Below, in pieces: positions 18,093 through 26,107 of a stretch of 64,000 bases of DNA (its first letter is position 1; every line of letters begins with the position of its first letter). The translations under genes were made by a program, and so were the position numbers. The stretch covers positions 372,001 through 436,000 of the forward strand of contig CBDCSM010000013.1 of assembly GCA_965221575.1 (NCBI GenBank). The letters run 5' to 3'. The notes below the pieces were generated by a model, which did no database searches, was not told the DNA's origin, and saw only the letters and a list, made by a program, of their open reading frames with translations. This DNA is from JAPPHA01 sp965221575. GTDB lineage: Bacteria > Pseudomonadota > Alphaproteobacteria > Rhodobacterales > Rhodobacteraceae.

Positions 18093-19355
18093 CTATTCGT
18101 CAAGCATCTTGATCAGCTCGGCAACCTCCGCAGTGCTCAGGTATCCGGTTTCGACATTCTCGTCGCCGTCGAGCTTCCACGTCATCTTCGGCGCCTGCAC
18201 ATTACCGTTCGCATCGAATGCCAAGGCACCGGTGGCGCCGACGTAGCGGATCGTCTTGCCTTCACTCAGGAGTTCCTTGGCGCGCGCGATGCCCTCCGGT
18301 CCGGGATAGACCTCGATGCCATCGGGCGAAGTGACGAGGCGAATGTTGTCGCGGATGTTCTCTCCCGTGATGTCGCCGGAAGCTTCCATCGCCAGGAGTA
18401 CCACTGTCACGGCATCATAGACGGAATGCAGTCCAGGACCGTTTGGCGGGCTGTCGAACCTTGCCTCGAACATCTCGTTGAACGAATCGACCGAGGGCAG
18501 GCGCGGCTGGGCGCTGTCGTAACCCTGCAGGTTCTGCAGGAATTTCGAGCCCACGGCCTGAAAGTAGTCGTCCGAACGCAGCGAGTTGTTTACGATCAGG
18601 TTGTCGGTGCCGCCAAGGGCCAGCCATTCGCGTGTGATCGTGGCGCCGTCCACCGGGAAGGCCACGAGGTAGAGCGAATCCGGATTGCCCTCCAACGCCT
18701 TGGTGACCTCCGCGCGATAGCTTTGCTGGCTCTCGTTATAGGCAACCGCCGAGGTGATCGAACCCCCAAGCTTGGCGATGTCCTGCTCAAACCGCTTGGC
18801 CAGCCCGACTCCAAAGTCGGTGTTGACGTAAATGACTGCGGTTCTCTTGAAACCGGTGTCGACGGTCAGCTTTGCGCCAATGGCGGACTGGCTGCGGTTG
18901 GTGGCGTAGGTGCGGAACCAATAGCCCTCCGTCTTGCCCTCTTCGGCGAGCGCCGTGAAGCTCTCGGAAGACGAACAGCAGGACATCTGCACGACCTTGG
19001 ATGGCACGGCGACCGACGTCAGGACCGGCAGGCTGACGCCCGAGGACACGGCGCCGATCAGGGCCTGTACGCCGTCGAGGTCGACGAGGCTTTTCGCTGC
19101 GTCCACGCCAACGGCCGACTGGCCCTGCGTGTCACGCAGCACGTATTCCACCGGACAGCCCTGAACGCCGCCAGCCTCGTTGAATTGCTCGACCGCAAAA
19201 AGACCGGTCTCGGCGATCCGTTCGCCGACCTGGCCCATCGGCCCGCTGACCGGCAAGATTGCGCCGAGCTTGATCGGGCAGTCCGCGGCGTGGGCCGTGG
19301 ATCCAATCCCGATGAGTGCGGCGGCAACCGCCGCCAATCCGAATTTGTGCAACAT
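18093..19355 (-). CDS. LIV-type ABC transporter substrate-binding protein
   Basis: This periplasmic binding protein (Peripla_BP_6/LivJ-like, 420 residues) would capture the cargo pathway's substrate. A signal peptide MLHKFGLAAVAAALIGIG... is cleaved near AHAADCPIK, and the mature part starts KLGAILPVSGPMGQVGERI. An open frame runs far upstream, but the ATG at 19355 has GGAGG at ideal spacing and starts the signal. It is encoded after the four membrane/ATPase genes of the same transporter, an unusual last position. Substrates of this family are amino acids, amides or aromatic compounds. Confidence 0.9.
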   Translation of the reverse strand: MLHKFGLAAVAAALIGIGSTAHAADCPIKLGAILPVSGPMGQVGERIAETGLFAVEQFNEAGGVQGCPVEYVLRDTQGQSAVGVDAAKSLVDLDGVQALIGAVSSGVSLPVLTSVAVPSKVVQMSCCSSSESFTALAEEGKTEGYWFRTYATNRSQSAIGAKLTVDTGFKRTAVIYVNTDFGVGLAKRFEQDIAKLGGSITSAVAYNESQQSYRAEVTKALEGNPDSLYLVAFPVDGATITREWLALGGTDNLIVNNSLRSDDYFQAVGSKFLQNLQGYDSAQPRLPSVDSFNEMFEARFDSPPNGPGLHSVYDAVTVVLLAMEASGDITGENIRDNIRLVTSPDGIEVYPGPEGIARAKELLSEGKTIRYVGATGALAFDANGNVQAPKMTWKLDGDENVETGYLSTAEVAELIKMLDE

Positions 19356-19468
19356 GCGCACCTCCATGTGTATGAGCCGGGCCTTGGCACCGGCCTGGTG
19401 TGCCGCCTTGGGCGACTTCAATTCTTGGCGCCGCCGATCAAACCCCGTCTTCGCGGCTTTGTCCACCT

Positions 19469-20416
19469 CTACGACCTTGCGTGGCGCGAAATGTGCAGTT
19501 CTTCCCCGATCAGGCCGCGCGGGCGGATCAACAGCGTAACAACCAGGATCACGCCGATCAATACGGCTTGCATTGCGCCGCCTTGGGCCTGGATCTCCGC
19601 CGGAACAACACGCGATACGACAAAGCCGCTCATGGTCCAGACGCCCCAGACAATCAGCGCGCCCAGGAGCGCCCCGCGGTTGTTGGCGCTGCCGCCGACG
19701 ATCAGCATGGTCCAGATCTGAAATGTCAGGATCGGCAGGAAATCCCACGGGCTGACGTAGCCGATGAAGGCGACGTAGAGAGCGCCCGAGAGCCCCATGA
19801 TCATGCAACCGAGCACAAATGCCTCGAGGCGTACCCGCTCTGGCGACTTGCCCAGGCTGGCAGCGGCGACATCGTCCTCGCGGATCGCCTTCAGCATCCG
19901 GCCCCAAGGCGACTTCACGATCCGCTCCAGGGCGCCGAAGGTCAGCCCGACCACGACCAGGACCACGACCAGAAAAAGCGCGTTCTGCGCCAGCGGCCCG
20001 TTCGCCCAGGCCTTGGACGGGTTCGGAATGCCAATCAGGCCGAGCGTCCCGCCAGTCAGGTACTCCCAGTTCAGGCAGACGAGTTGAATGGTCACCGCGA
20101 TCCCGAAGGTGGCGACGGCGAGGTATTCGTGCCTGAGCTTCAACGTGGCGAGGCCGACAATGACGGCACCGACGCCGGAAGCGATCATCGCACCGATCAG
20201 CCCCACGACAAAGGGCAATTCGAACCCACCGAAAACCGCGTCCCGGGCCGGGCCGATCAGGATTGCCATCGTGTAGGCGCCGATCGCGGTGAATCCGGCG
20301 ACGCCGGCGTTGAAAAGCCCGGTGAAGCCCCATTGCAGGTTGAGCCCAAGCACGGCGATGCCGAAGATCAACGACAGGATCAGAAAGAAGACGATGTAGG
20401 AAACCAGCCCGATCAT
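19469..20416 (-). CDS. LIV-type ABC transporter permease (LivM-like)
   Basis: This 315-residue membrane protein has many hydrophobic helices and the permease signature GRMLKAIREDDVAAASLG near residue 190. The ATG at 20416 overlaps the stop of the LivH-like gene by 4 bases. Homology begins at this Met (MIGLVSYIVFFLILSLIFGI), so the longer frame to 20710 is not used. It pairs with the LivH-like permease to form the channel. A 113-base gap separates it from the binding-protein gene. Confidence 0.9.
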   Translation of the reverse strand: MIGLVSYIVFFLILSLIFGIAVLGLNLQWGFTGLFNAGVAGFTAIGAYTMAILIGPARDAVFGGFELPFVVGLIGAMIASGVGAVIVGLATLKLRHEYLAVATFGIAVTIQLVCLNWEYLTGGTLGLIGIPNPSKAWANGPLAQNALFLVVVLVVVGLTFGALERIVKSPWGRMLKAIREDDVAAASLGKSPERVRLEAFVLGCMIMGLSGALYVAFIGYVSPWDFLPILTFQIWTMLIVGGSANNRGALLGALIVWGVWTMSGFVVSRVVPAEIQAQGGAMQAVLIGVILVVTLLIRPRGLIGEELHISRHARS

Positions 20417-21324
20417 CTGGAACGTTCTCCGAATATGCCCTCGGGCCGGAAATAGAGGATCGCCAGAATCAGCAGGAACGGAACCGCGGGCTTGTAAGTC
20501 GTGGGGATGATCATCACCGAGAGGTTTTCCGACAGTCCAACGATCAGCCCGCCCAACACGGCGCCGTACAGGCTGCCCGTACCGCCAAGGATTGCGGCGG
20601 CGAAGAGCGGCAGTATCAGGCTGAATCCAAGCTCCGGTCGCAGTTGCACCGTCATGCCGTAAAGCACTCCGCCGATCGCCGCGCCGGAAGCGCCGATCGC
20701 CCAGACCCAAGTGGTGATCCGGTCGACGTTGACACCGCTCGCCCGAGCGAGGTCAGGGCTTTCGGCGACGCCGCGCATGGCTATGCCCGTGCGCGAGCGG
20801 GTCATGAAGAGATGCAGCGCGATGACCACGACCACGGTCAGACCCAGCAGGAACACCTGGTCGGGCAACACGCGGACGTTGCCGGGCAGGAGAATGGCGA
20901 ACTGCAGTTCCCTGGAGTAGTAGATCGGATCGGATCCCCAGATCAGCACCACGAGGTGCCGCAAGATCAGCGCCACGCCGAAGCTGGCGAAGACCATGGT
21001 CATGTGTCCGGCAGCGCGGCTGAGCCGCCGGAAGACAAAGCGATGCAGCAGTAGCGCGATGATTGAGGTGGCGACACAGGAGCAAAGCATCGCGAGCAGA
21101 AGCCCCGGCCCGAAGGAGAACGGACCAATGGTCTGGTCGAAGAACCCGCCGAAACTGGAAAAGAACGCCACAAAGACAAGCGCACTGTAAGCGCCCCAGG
21201 TGAGCAACTCTGAATGCGAGAAGTTGGCGAAGCGCAGCATCTTCATCGTGAAACTCAGGCCAATCGCGCCCAGTGCGACGATGGCGCCGCTCAAAATGCC
21301 GTCCGCGATATGCTGCAGGATCAC
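20413..21324 (-). CDS. LIV-type ABC transporter permease (LivH-like)
   Basis: This 303-residue integral membrane permease has the LivH opening ADGILSGAIVALGAIGLSFT and the cytoplasmic-loop signature TGIAMRGVAESPDLARASGV. GGTGSLYGAVLGGLIVGLSE near the C-terminus is also typical. The GTG start at 21324 overlaps the livF stop (GTGA). It acts with the LivM-like protein and the two ATPases. Confidence 0.9.
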   Translation of the reverse strand: MILQHIADGILSGAIVALGAIGLSFTMKMLRFANFSHSELLTWGAYSALVFVAFFSSFGGFFDQTIGPFSFGPGLLLAMLCSCVATSIIALLLHRFVFRRLSRAAGHMTMVFASFGVALILRHLVVLIWGSDPIYYSRELQFAILLPGNVRVLPDQVFLLGLTVVVVIALHLFMTRSRTGIAMRGVAESPDLARASGVNVDRITTWVWAIGASGAAIGGVLYGMTVQLRPELGFSLILPLFAAAILGGTGSLYGAVLGGLIVGLSENLSVMIIPTTYKPAVPFLLILAILYFRPEGIFGERSR

Positions 21325-22073
21325 CCTGCCCCCTCCGTGCTTGCGGCGTCGCGCCTGAATCCAAGGAAGATCTCGCCGATCCCTTCGTCCGACAACAGTT
21401 GGGCAGCCGGCCCCTCGATCCGGTTCTGCCCCTCGGCCAGAACATAGCCCCGGTCCGACACGCGCAACGCCGCCTTGGCGTTCTGCTCGACCATCATCAC
21501 CGCAGCCCCATCCTCGGCCAGGCCACGCACCACGTCGAAGAGCTCGCCTGCCGCCTTCGGCGAGAGGCTCGCGGTCGGTTCGTCCAAAAGCACCAGCCTC
21601 GGCTTGGTCAGCAGCGCGCGGGCAACGGCGAGGATCTGCCGCTGGCCTCCGGAAAGAGAGCCGGCCTTGTCTCGCATCCTGTCCCTCAAGATCGGATAGA
21701 CGGCGCAGATTTCCTCGATCCGCTCCAGTGCAGCGGCCTTGGCCAGCGCCGCGCCGCCGATCACGAGGTTTTCGCGGACGGTCAATGTTGCAAAGACATT
21801 CCCGGTCTGAGGCACGTAGCCCACGCCCTCGGAGGCGAGCCTGTGCGCGGCAACGCCGGTGATGTCACGGCCGTCAAGCCGGACATTGCCGGCCGACACG
21901 CGTACCAGCCCCGCGATCGCCTTGACCAGGGTCGATTTCCCGGCGCCGTTCGGGCCGATGATCGACACGACATCGCCGGCATCCACATGGACAGAGACCC
22001 CGTGCAGGATCGGCAGGTCGGGCGCATAGCCAGCGATCACGTCCTGGGCTTCCAACACACGCGGCGCGTTCAC
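21321..22073 (-). CDS. LIV-type ABC transporter ATPase (LivF-like)
   Basis: The 250-residue ATPase has Walker A GPNGAGKSTLVKAI, the ABC signature LSGGQRQILAVARAL and Walker B LVLLDEPTASLSP. Its size and the GYVPQTGNVFATLTVREN segment identify the LivF type. The GTG start overlaps the livG stop (GTGA), part of a chain of coupled genes. Confidence 0.92.
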   Translation of the reverse strand: MNAPRVLEAQDVIAGYAPDLPILHGVSVHVDAGDVVSIIGPNGAGKSTLVKAIAGLVRVSAGNVRLDGRDITGVAAHRLASEGVGYVPQTGNVFATLTVRENLVIGGAALAKAAALERIEEICAVYPILRDRMRDKAGSLSGGQRQILAVARALLTKPRLVLLDEPTASLSPKAAGELFDVVRGLAEDGAAVMMVEQNAKAALRVSDRGYVLAEGQNRIEGPAAQLLSDEGIGEIFLGFRRDAASTEGAG

Positions 22074-22840
22074 GGAAGATCACCCAGATAGGCATCCAGC
22101 ACGGCAGGATTGCGGCGTGCACCCGCGGCATCGCCTTCGTAGAGCAGCCGTCCCTGCGCCATCACGAAGATCGGATCACAGATCGACATGACCACGTCCA
22201 TGTTGTGCTCGATTATCAGGAAGGTGTAACCACGCTGGTTCAGCGCCTTGATCTGGTCGACCAGCGTCAGCATCAACGACGGGTTCACTCCGGCTGCGGG
22301 TTCGTCAAGAAGGATGATCTTCGGATCGGCCATGAGAACGCGCGCAAGCTCCAGCAGTTTCAACTGGCCGCCGGACAACGTACTGGCCTGGTCGTTGCGC
22401 ACGCTCGTCAATTGGCAGAAGTCAATGATCTCGTCCGCCCGCACGCGGGCCGAACGTTCTTCCCGCGCCACCGTTCCGGGCCGCAGCCAGTTGTTCCAGA
22501 ACTGTTCGCCCGATTGCCCGAGCGGAACCAGCATGACGTTCTCAAGAACCGACATTTCGGGAAACGGACGCGGGATCTGGAACGTTCGAGACAGGCCCTC
22601 CGCGAATATCCGGTGCGGCGGACGGTTCTGGATCGGCACCTCATCCAGAAAAACCTCACCTGCATCCGGCTTCATCAGGCCAGCCATGGTGTTGAAGAGT
22701 GTCGTCTTGCCGGCGCCGTTCGGCCCGATCAGCCCGCCGATCACGCCGCGCGGCAGGTCGAAGGAGATCGAGTCGACCGCAGCGAAACCCCCGAATCGCT
22801 TGGTGACACCGCGAAGCTGCAAGAGCGTGTCTGCGGCCAC
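22070..22840 (-). CDS. LIV-type ABC transporter ATPase (LivG-like)
   Basis: The 256-residue ATPase has Walker A GPNGAGKTTLFNTMAG, ABC signature LSGGQLKLLELARVL and Walker B IILLDEPAAGVNP, followed by FLIIEHNMDVVMSICDPI, as in LivG. The start is GTG at 22840, two bases after the stop of the aldo/keto reductase gene, implying co-transcription from the promoter upstream of 23973. Confidence 0.92.
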   Translation of the reverse strand: MAADTLLQLRGVTKRFGGFAAVDSISFDLPRGVIGGLIGPNGAGKTTLFNTMAGLMKPDAGEVFLDEVPIQNRPPHRIFAEGLSRTFQIPRPFPEMSVLENVMLVPLGQSGEQFWNNWLRPGTVAREERSARVRADEIIDFCQLTSVRNDQASTLSGGQLKLLELARVLMADPKIILLDEPAAGVNPSLMLTLVDQIKALNQRGYTFLIIEHNMDVVMSICDPIFVMAQGRLLYEGDAAGARRNPAVLDAYLGDLP

Positions 22841-22842
22841 GG

Positions 22843-23973
22843 TCAGACGACCTCGCCCTGATGGACGGTGCTGGCGAGCCGATTGTCACCCTTGTTGAGA
22901 TTGTATTTCATGATTCGCCCGTGCTGCCCTGTGACGTCACGCTCCAGCCCGTAGACCGGGCCCCGCGGACCGGTCGCACGGTCTCGGACTGCCTCGATCT
23001 CGCGACGATCCAAGTCCGTCAATTCGACGTCGAAGGCGTGGAGAGTCTGAGGCAGCCGGTCGGCATAGCGCGCACCGACGATTGTCGCCGCGACATCGGA
23101 GCTGTCCAGCGTTGCTCGAATTGCGATGGTGGAGACGTCGGAACCATGTCGGTCGGCCACCTCGCGCAGCGCCGCCAGCAGGTCCTGAAACAGCGTCCAG
23201 CCGCCGAACTCCTCGATGATCAGCCGGTACTTGACCAGGCTGCGGTTCCCGAAGTCGAACCCGGGGTCAGGTTGGCCGAGCCAGGCATCGGTCAGGAACC
23301 CGCCGGCCAGAACGCCATAGGCGAAAATGCTGACCCCTCGGCTTCTCGCAAGCGCAGCGAAGTCTCCCGAGGCGCGGCGGTCGAGCAGGGAAAATTGCAC
23401 CTGGGCAGACGCGATTTCAGTCGCATCGCACAACTCCGCCAGACGTTCGGCATCGAAATTGGTCACTCCGATCAGGTCGACCTTGCCCTTGTCGCGCAAG
23501 GCGCCGAGGTGCCCCACCGCTTCGACATGTCCAGGCACGGCATAGTCCCACCAATGAAACTGCACCAGATCCAGCCGATCCAGCCCCAGCCGCATCAGCG
23601 AACGGTCTATCCCCGTCTCGACGTCACCGAACGTAAGCTTCGCCAGGCTGTCCCGATCAGGCACGTATTTTGTGTGGATCTTGACGCTGTCCAGCGCGTC
23701 CTGCCCACGGTCTCGGGCGAGTTCGGTGCGGAACCGACCGATCTTTTCCTCGACACAGGCATAGATATCGGCGCAATCGAAGGTGGTGACGCCGGCATCA
23801 ACGAAGCGAACCATGTCGGAAATCGCCTGATCCGCATTGACCGCGCCATGGTCGCCGGAAAGCTGCCAGCCGCCCTTGATGATCCTCGAAACGGAATAGG
23901 CGGGCCGGACAGCGACTCTGGGGACTTCCGTCACGCGGCCCGGCCTTCCGCCGTTCTCCAGATCGCCCCCCAT
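22843..23973 (-). CDS. Aldo/keto reductase
   Basis: This NAD(P)H-dependent carbonyl reductase (376 residues) keeps the tetrad: Asp and Tyr in TTFDCADIYACVEE, Lys in IHTKYVPD, His in LVQFHWWDY. It is clearly related to the reductase half of the fusion gene at the other end of the operon (both have QFHWW, IGVTNFDA and GGFL). It is the first gene of the minus-strand operon (reductase, LivG, F, H, M, J, RidA, SRPBCC, reductase-RidA). Substrate unknown. Confidence 0.88.
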   Translation of the reverse strand: MGGDLENGGRPGRVTEVPRVAVRPAYSVSRIIKGGWQLSGDHGAVNADQAISDMVRFVDAGVTTFDCADIYACVEEKIGRFRTELARDRGQDALDSVKIHTKYVPDRDSLAKLTFGDVETGIDRSLMRLGLDRLDLVQFHWWDYAVPGHVEAVGHLGALRDKGKVDLIGVTNFDAERLAELCDATEIASAQVQFSLLDRRASGDFAALARSRGVSIFAYGVLAGGFLTDAWLGQPDPGFDFGNRSLVKYRLIIEEFGGWTLFQDLLAALREVADRHGSDVSTIAIRATLDSSDVAATIVGARYADRLPQTLHAFDVELTDLDRREIEAVRDRATGPRGPVYGLERDVTGQHGRIMKYNLNKGDNRLASTVHQGEVV

Positions 23974-24100
23974 GTTCCGGTCCCGCTGTTTTTCTTCAGG
24001 AAACCTATAGACAACTCGCTACGATTTAGAAGGGACAAATTCGCAAACGCGAAAGTGGACCACCGCCAGGCATTCGACTAACCTGCCCCGCGACACGCCT
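23974..24100. promoter_or_regulatory. Divergent control region of the two island operons
   Basis: These 127 bases separate the minus-strand transporter/reductase operon from the plus-strand kynureninase-like/IOR operon, so promoters for both must lie here or just inside. I could not identify a good sigma70 promoter or an obvious operator, and no regulator gene is encoded in the island. Confidence 0.45.
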
Positions 24101-26101
24101 ATGCGGATCCGCATCATGCTCACGAACACCAAGCACGCCGGGTACTTTCTCTACCACTCGATCGGAATGTACCCGGGCAAGGAGCAGGAACTTGCCGAGG
24201 CCGCTGCAGAGTTCGCAGAGGTCTGGGCCGCGCCGAATGACAAGCAGTGGGGCTATGTGCTGCTGCGTCGGCAGGACTTCATCGACTACTGGAGACGCAT
24301 CATAAACGTGCCCAAGGGCTCGACAACCACCTGCGAAAGCGTAACCGATGGCATGCATAAGCTGGTGCGGTCGCTCCCCGAGGGAATGCTTCGCGGCAAG
24401 CGCGTGCTGGTGGCCGCCGATTGCTTTCCGTCGATCCATTTCCTGCTGGCGGGGCTGGCGCCGAAAATGGGCTTCACGCTGGACACGGTGCCGCTGAGCA
24501 AGGGAAAGGCCTGGGTCGAGGCAGAGGACTTCGCCGCCCGCTGGAGCCGCGATGTGGGGCTGGCGCTCCTAACCTGGGTGACCTCGACCGCCTCGGCACG
24601 GACCGATCCGACGCCTTTGGTGGCGCATGGTCGCGAGATGGGCAGCATGATCGGCGTCGACATCACCCAGGCCGCGGGGCTCATCCCCTTTGACGCGATG
24701 AGCCCCAAGGTCGACTTCGTCGTTTCCACCAGCCTGAAGTGGATGTGCGGCACACCCGGCGCCGGCATCCTCTACGTCGACAAGTCGCTGGCACTGGAGC
24801 TGGAGCCCGACGGTCGCGGCTGGTTTTCGCAGAACAACCCGTTTTCCTGGGACATTGACAAGTTCGAGTATGCCCCGGACATCCGCCGCTTCGACGGTGG
24901 CACGCCAGGGTCAATGGCCGCGATTGCCTCGCTGCCTGCCCTCAAGTGGCATGCATGCCAGGATCACGCAGAATTGGCGGCCTGGAACCGGCGTCTCATC
25001 GACCGGATCATCGCGCGCGCCGATGAACTCGACCTGCCGCTGCATTCACCGCGCGAGGCCGACAAGCGCGGCGGCTCGGTCATGCTGCGCTTTCCGAACA
25101 AGCCGGAGGCCGCCGCGGTCGTCGGCGCGCTGGGGGTCGAAGGCTATTCGGTGGATTTTCGCGGACCGCTCGTGCGCCTATCGCCGGGCAACATGACCGC
25201 GGCCGAAACCATCGACACCGTTTTCGACATCGCCGAGGCGGTGCTGACCCGCCGCAAGTCCCGCTTTGCCGCGACAGGCCCGCAGACAGGAGCCGACATG
25301 AATCCCGCAGATCTCTTGGGCCAGCTCGGCGTCATGCTGATGTCCGGCCAGGTAGAAATCGTCGACTGCACTGCCACACTCGGCCCCGACACGCCGATCC
25401 TGCGCCTCCCGAACGACTTCGCCAGAAACACGCCCAAGGTCGAAATCCACAAGATCAGCGAATATGATGCCGACGGGCCATTCTTCGCCTGGAACTGGAT
25501 GGTGCTTGGTGAGCATTCCGGCACCCATTTTGACGCGCCGCATCACTGGATTTCGGGCAAGGACTTCGAGGACGGCTACACTGACACGCTCGACGTCCAG
25601 CGCCTTGTCGCGCCCGTCAACGTGATCGACTGCTCGAAGGAGGCCGCCGAAGACCCAGACTTCCTGCTCACAGCCGAGCACGTCAAGGCCTGGGAAGCGG
25701 AGAACGGAGACATCAATCCGGGCGAATGGGTGGTGATGCGCACCGACTGGGACAAGCGGTCCCATGACGAGGAACTCTTCCTGAACGAGGACCCCGATCC
25801 GCATGAAGACGGATCGCACAGCCCCGGCCCGACGACGGAATGCATCGACTACCTGATTTCCAAGGGCATCGTCGGGTGGGGTGCCCAGTGCATCGGCACC
25901 GATGCCGGCATGGCTGGCAAGTTTTCGCCCCCCTATCCGGCGCACAACTTCCTGCACCGCGACAATTGTTTTGGCCTCGCCTCGCTCGCGAATCTCGACC
26001 AGTTGCCGCCCAAGGGCGCGATCCTGATGGCGGCACCCCTGAAGATCGAGCACGGCACCGGCTCGCCCATCCGCGCCTTGGCGCTCGTGCCGCGGGTCTG
26101 A
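24101..26101 (+). CDS. Kynureninase-like PLP enzyme fused to a kynurenine-formamidase-like cyclase
   Basis: Residues about 1-390 resemble kynureninase/class V PLP enzymes: YFLYHSIGMYPG near the start, then GVDITQAAGLIPFD (cofactor Asp) and VSTSLKWMCGTPGAGILYV with the Schiff-base Lys. GRGWFSQNNPFSW and FDGGTPGSMAA complete the fold, which ends in DFRGPLVRLSPGN. Residues about 410-666 are a cyclase/arylformamidase domain with the metal motif HSGTHFDAPHH. In tryptophan degradation these two activities act in sequence (formamide hydrolysis, then side-chain cleavage), so the fusion is suggestive, but the true substrate is unproven. The start at 24101 lacks a clear ribosome-binding site; ATG at 24116 is possible. 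It is the first gene of an operon with the oxidoreductase genes. Confidence 0.82.
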   Translation: MRIRIMLTNTKHAGYFLYHSIGMYPGKEQELAEAAAEFAEVWAAPNDKQWGYVLLRRQDFIDYWRRIINVPKGSTTTCESVTDGMHKLVRSLPEGMLRGKRVLVAADCFPSIHFLLAGLAPKMGFTLDTVPLSKGKAWVEAEDFAARWSRDVGLALLTWVTSTASARTDPTPLVAHGREMGSMIGVDITQAAGLIPFDAMSPKVDFVVSTSLKWMCGTPGAGILYVDKSLALELEPDGRGWFSQNNPFSWDIDKFEYAPDIRRFDGGTPGSMAAIASLPALKWHACQDHAELAAWNRRLIDRIIARADELDLPLHSPREADKRGGSVMLRFPNKPEAAAVVGALGVEGYSVDFRGPLVRLSPGNMTAAETIDTVFDIAEAVLTRRKSRFAATGPQTGADMNPADLLGQLGVMLMSGQVEIVDCTATLGPDTPILRLPNDFARNTPKVEIHKISEYDADGPFFAWNWMVLGEHSGTHFDAPHHWISGKDFEDGYTDTLDVQRLVAPVNVIDCSKEAAEDPDFLLTAEHVKAWEAENGDINPGEWVVMRTDWDKRSHDEELFLNEDPDPHEDGSHSPGPTTECIDYLISKGIVGWGAQCIGTDAGMAGKFSPPYPAHNFLHRDNCFGLASLANLDQLPPKGAILMAAPLKIEHGTGSPIRALALVPRV

Positions 26102-26107
26102 CGTCTC

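Noticed and set aside
18426..19721. 431-codon plus-strand open frame opposite the substrate-binding protein gene
   Set aside because: No recognisable protein; mirrors the codon pattern of the minus-strand binding protein.
22861..24081. 406-codon plus-strand open frame opposite the aldo/keto reductase gene
   Set aside because: Antisense shadow; the minus strand has clear catalytic motifs.
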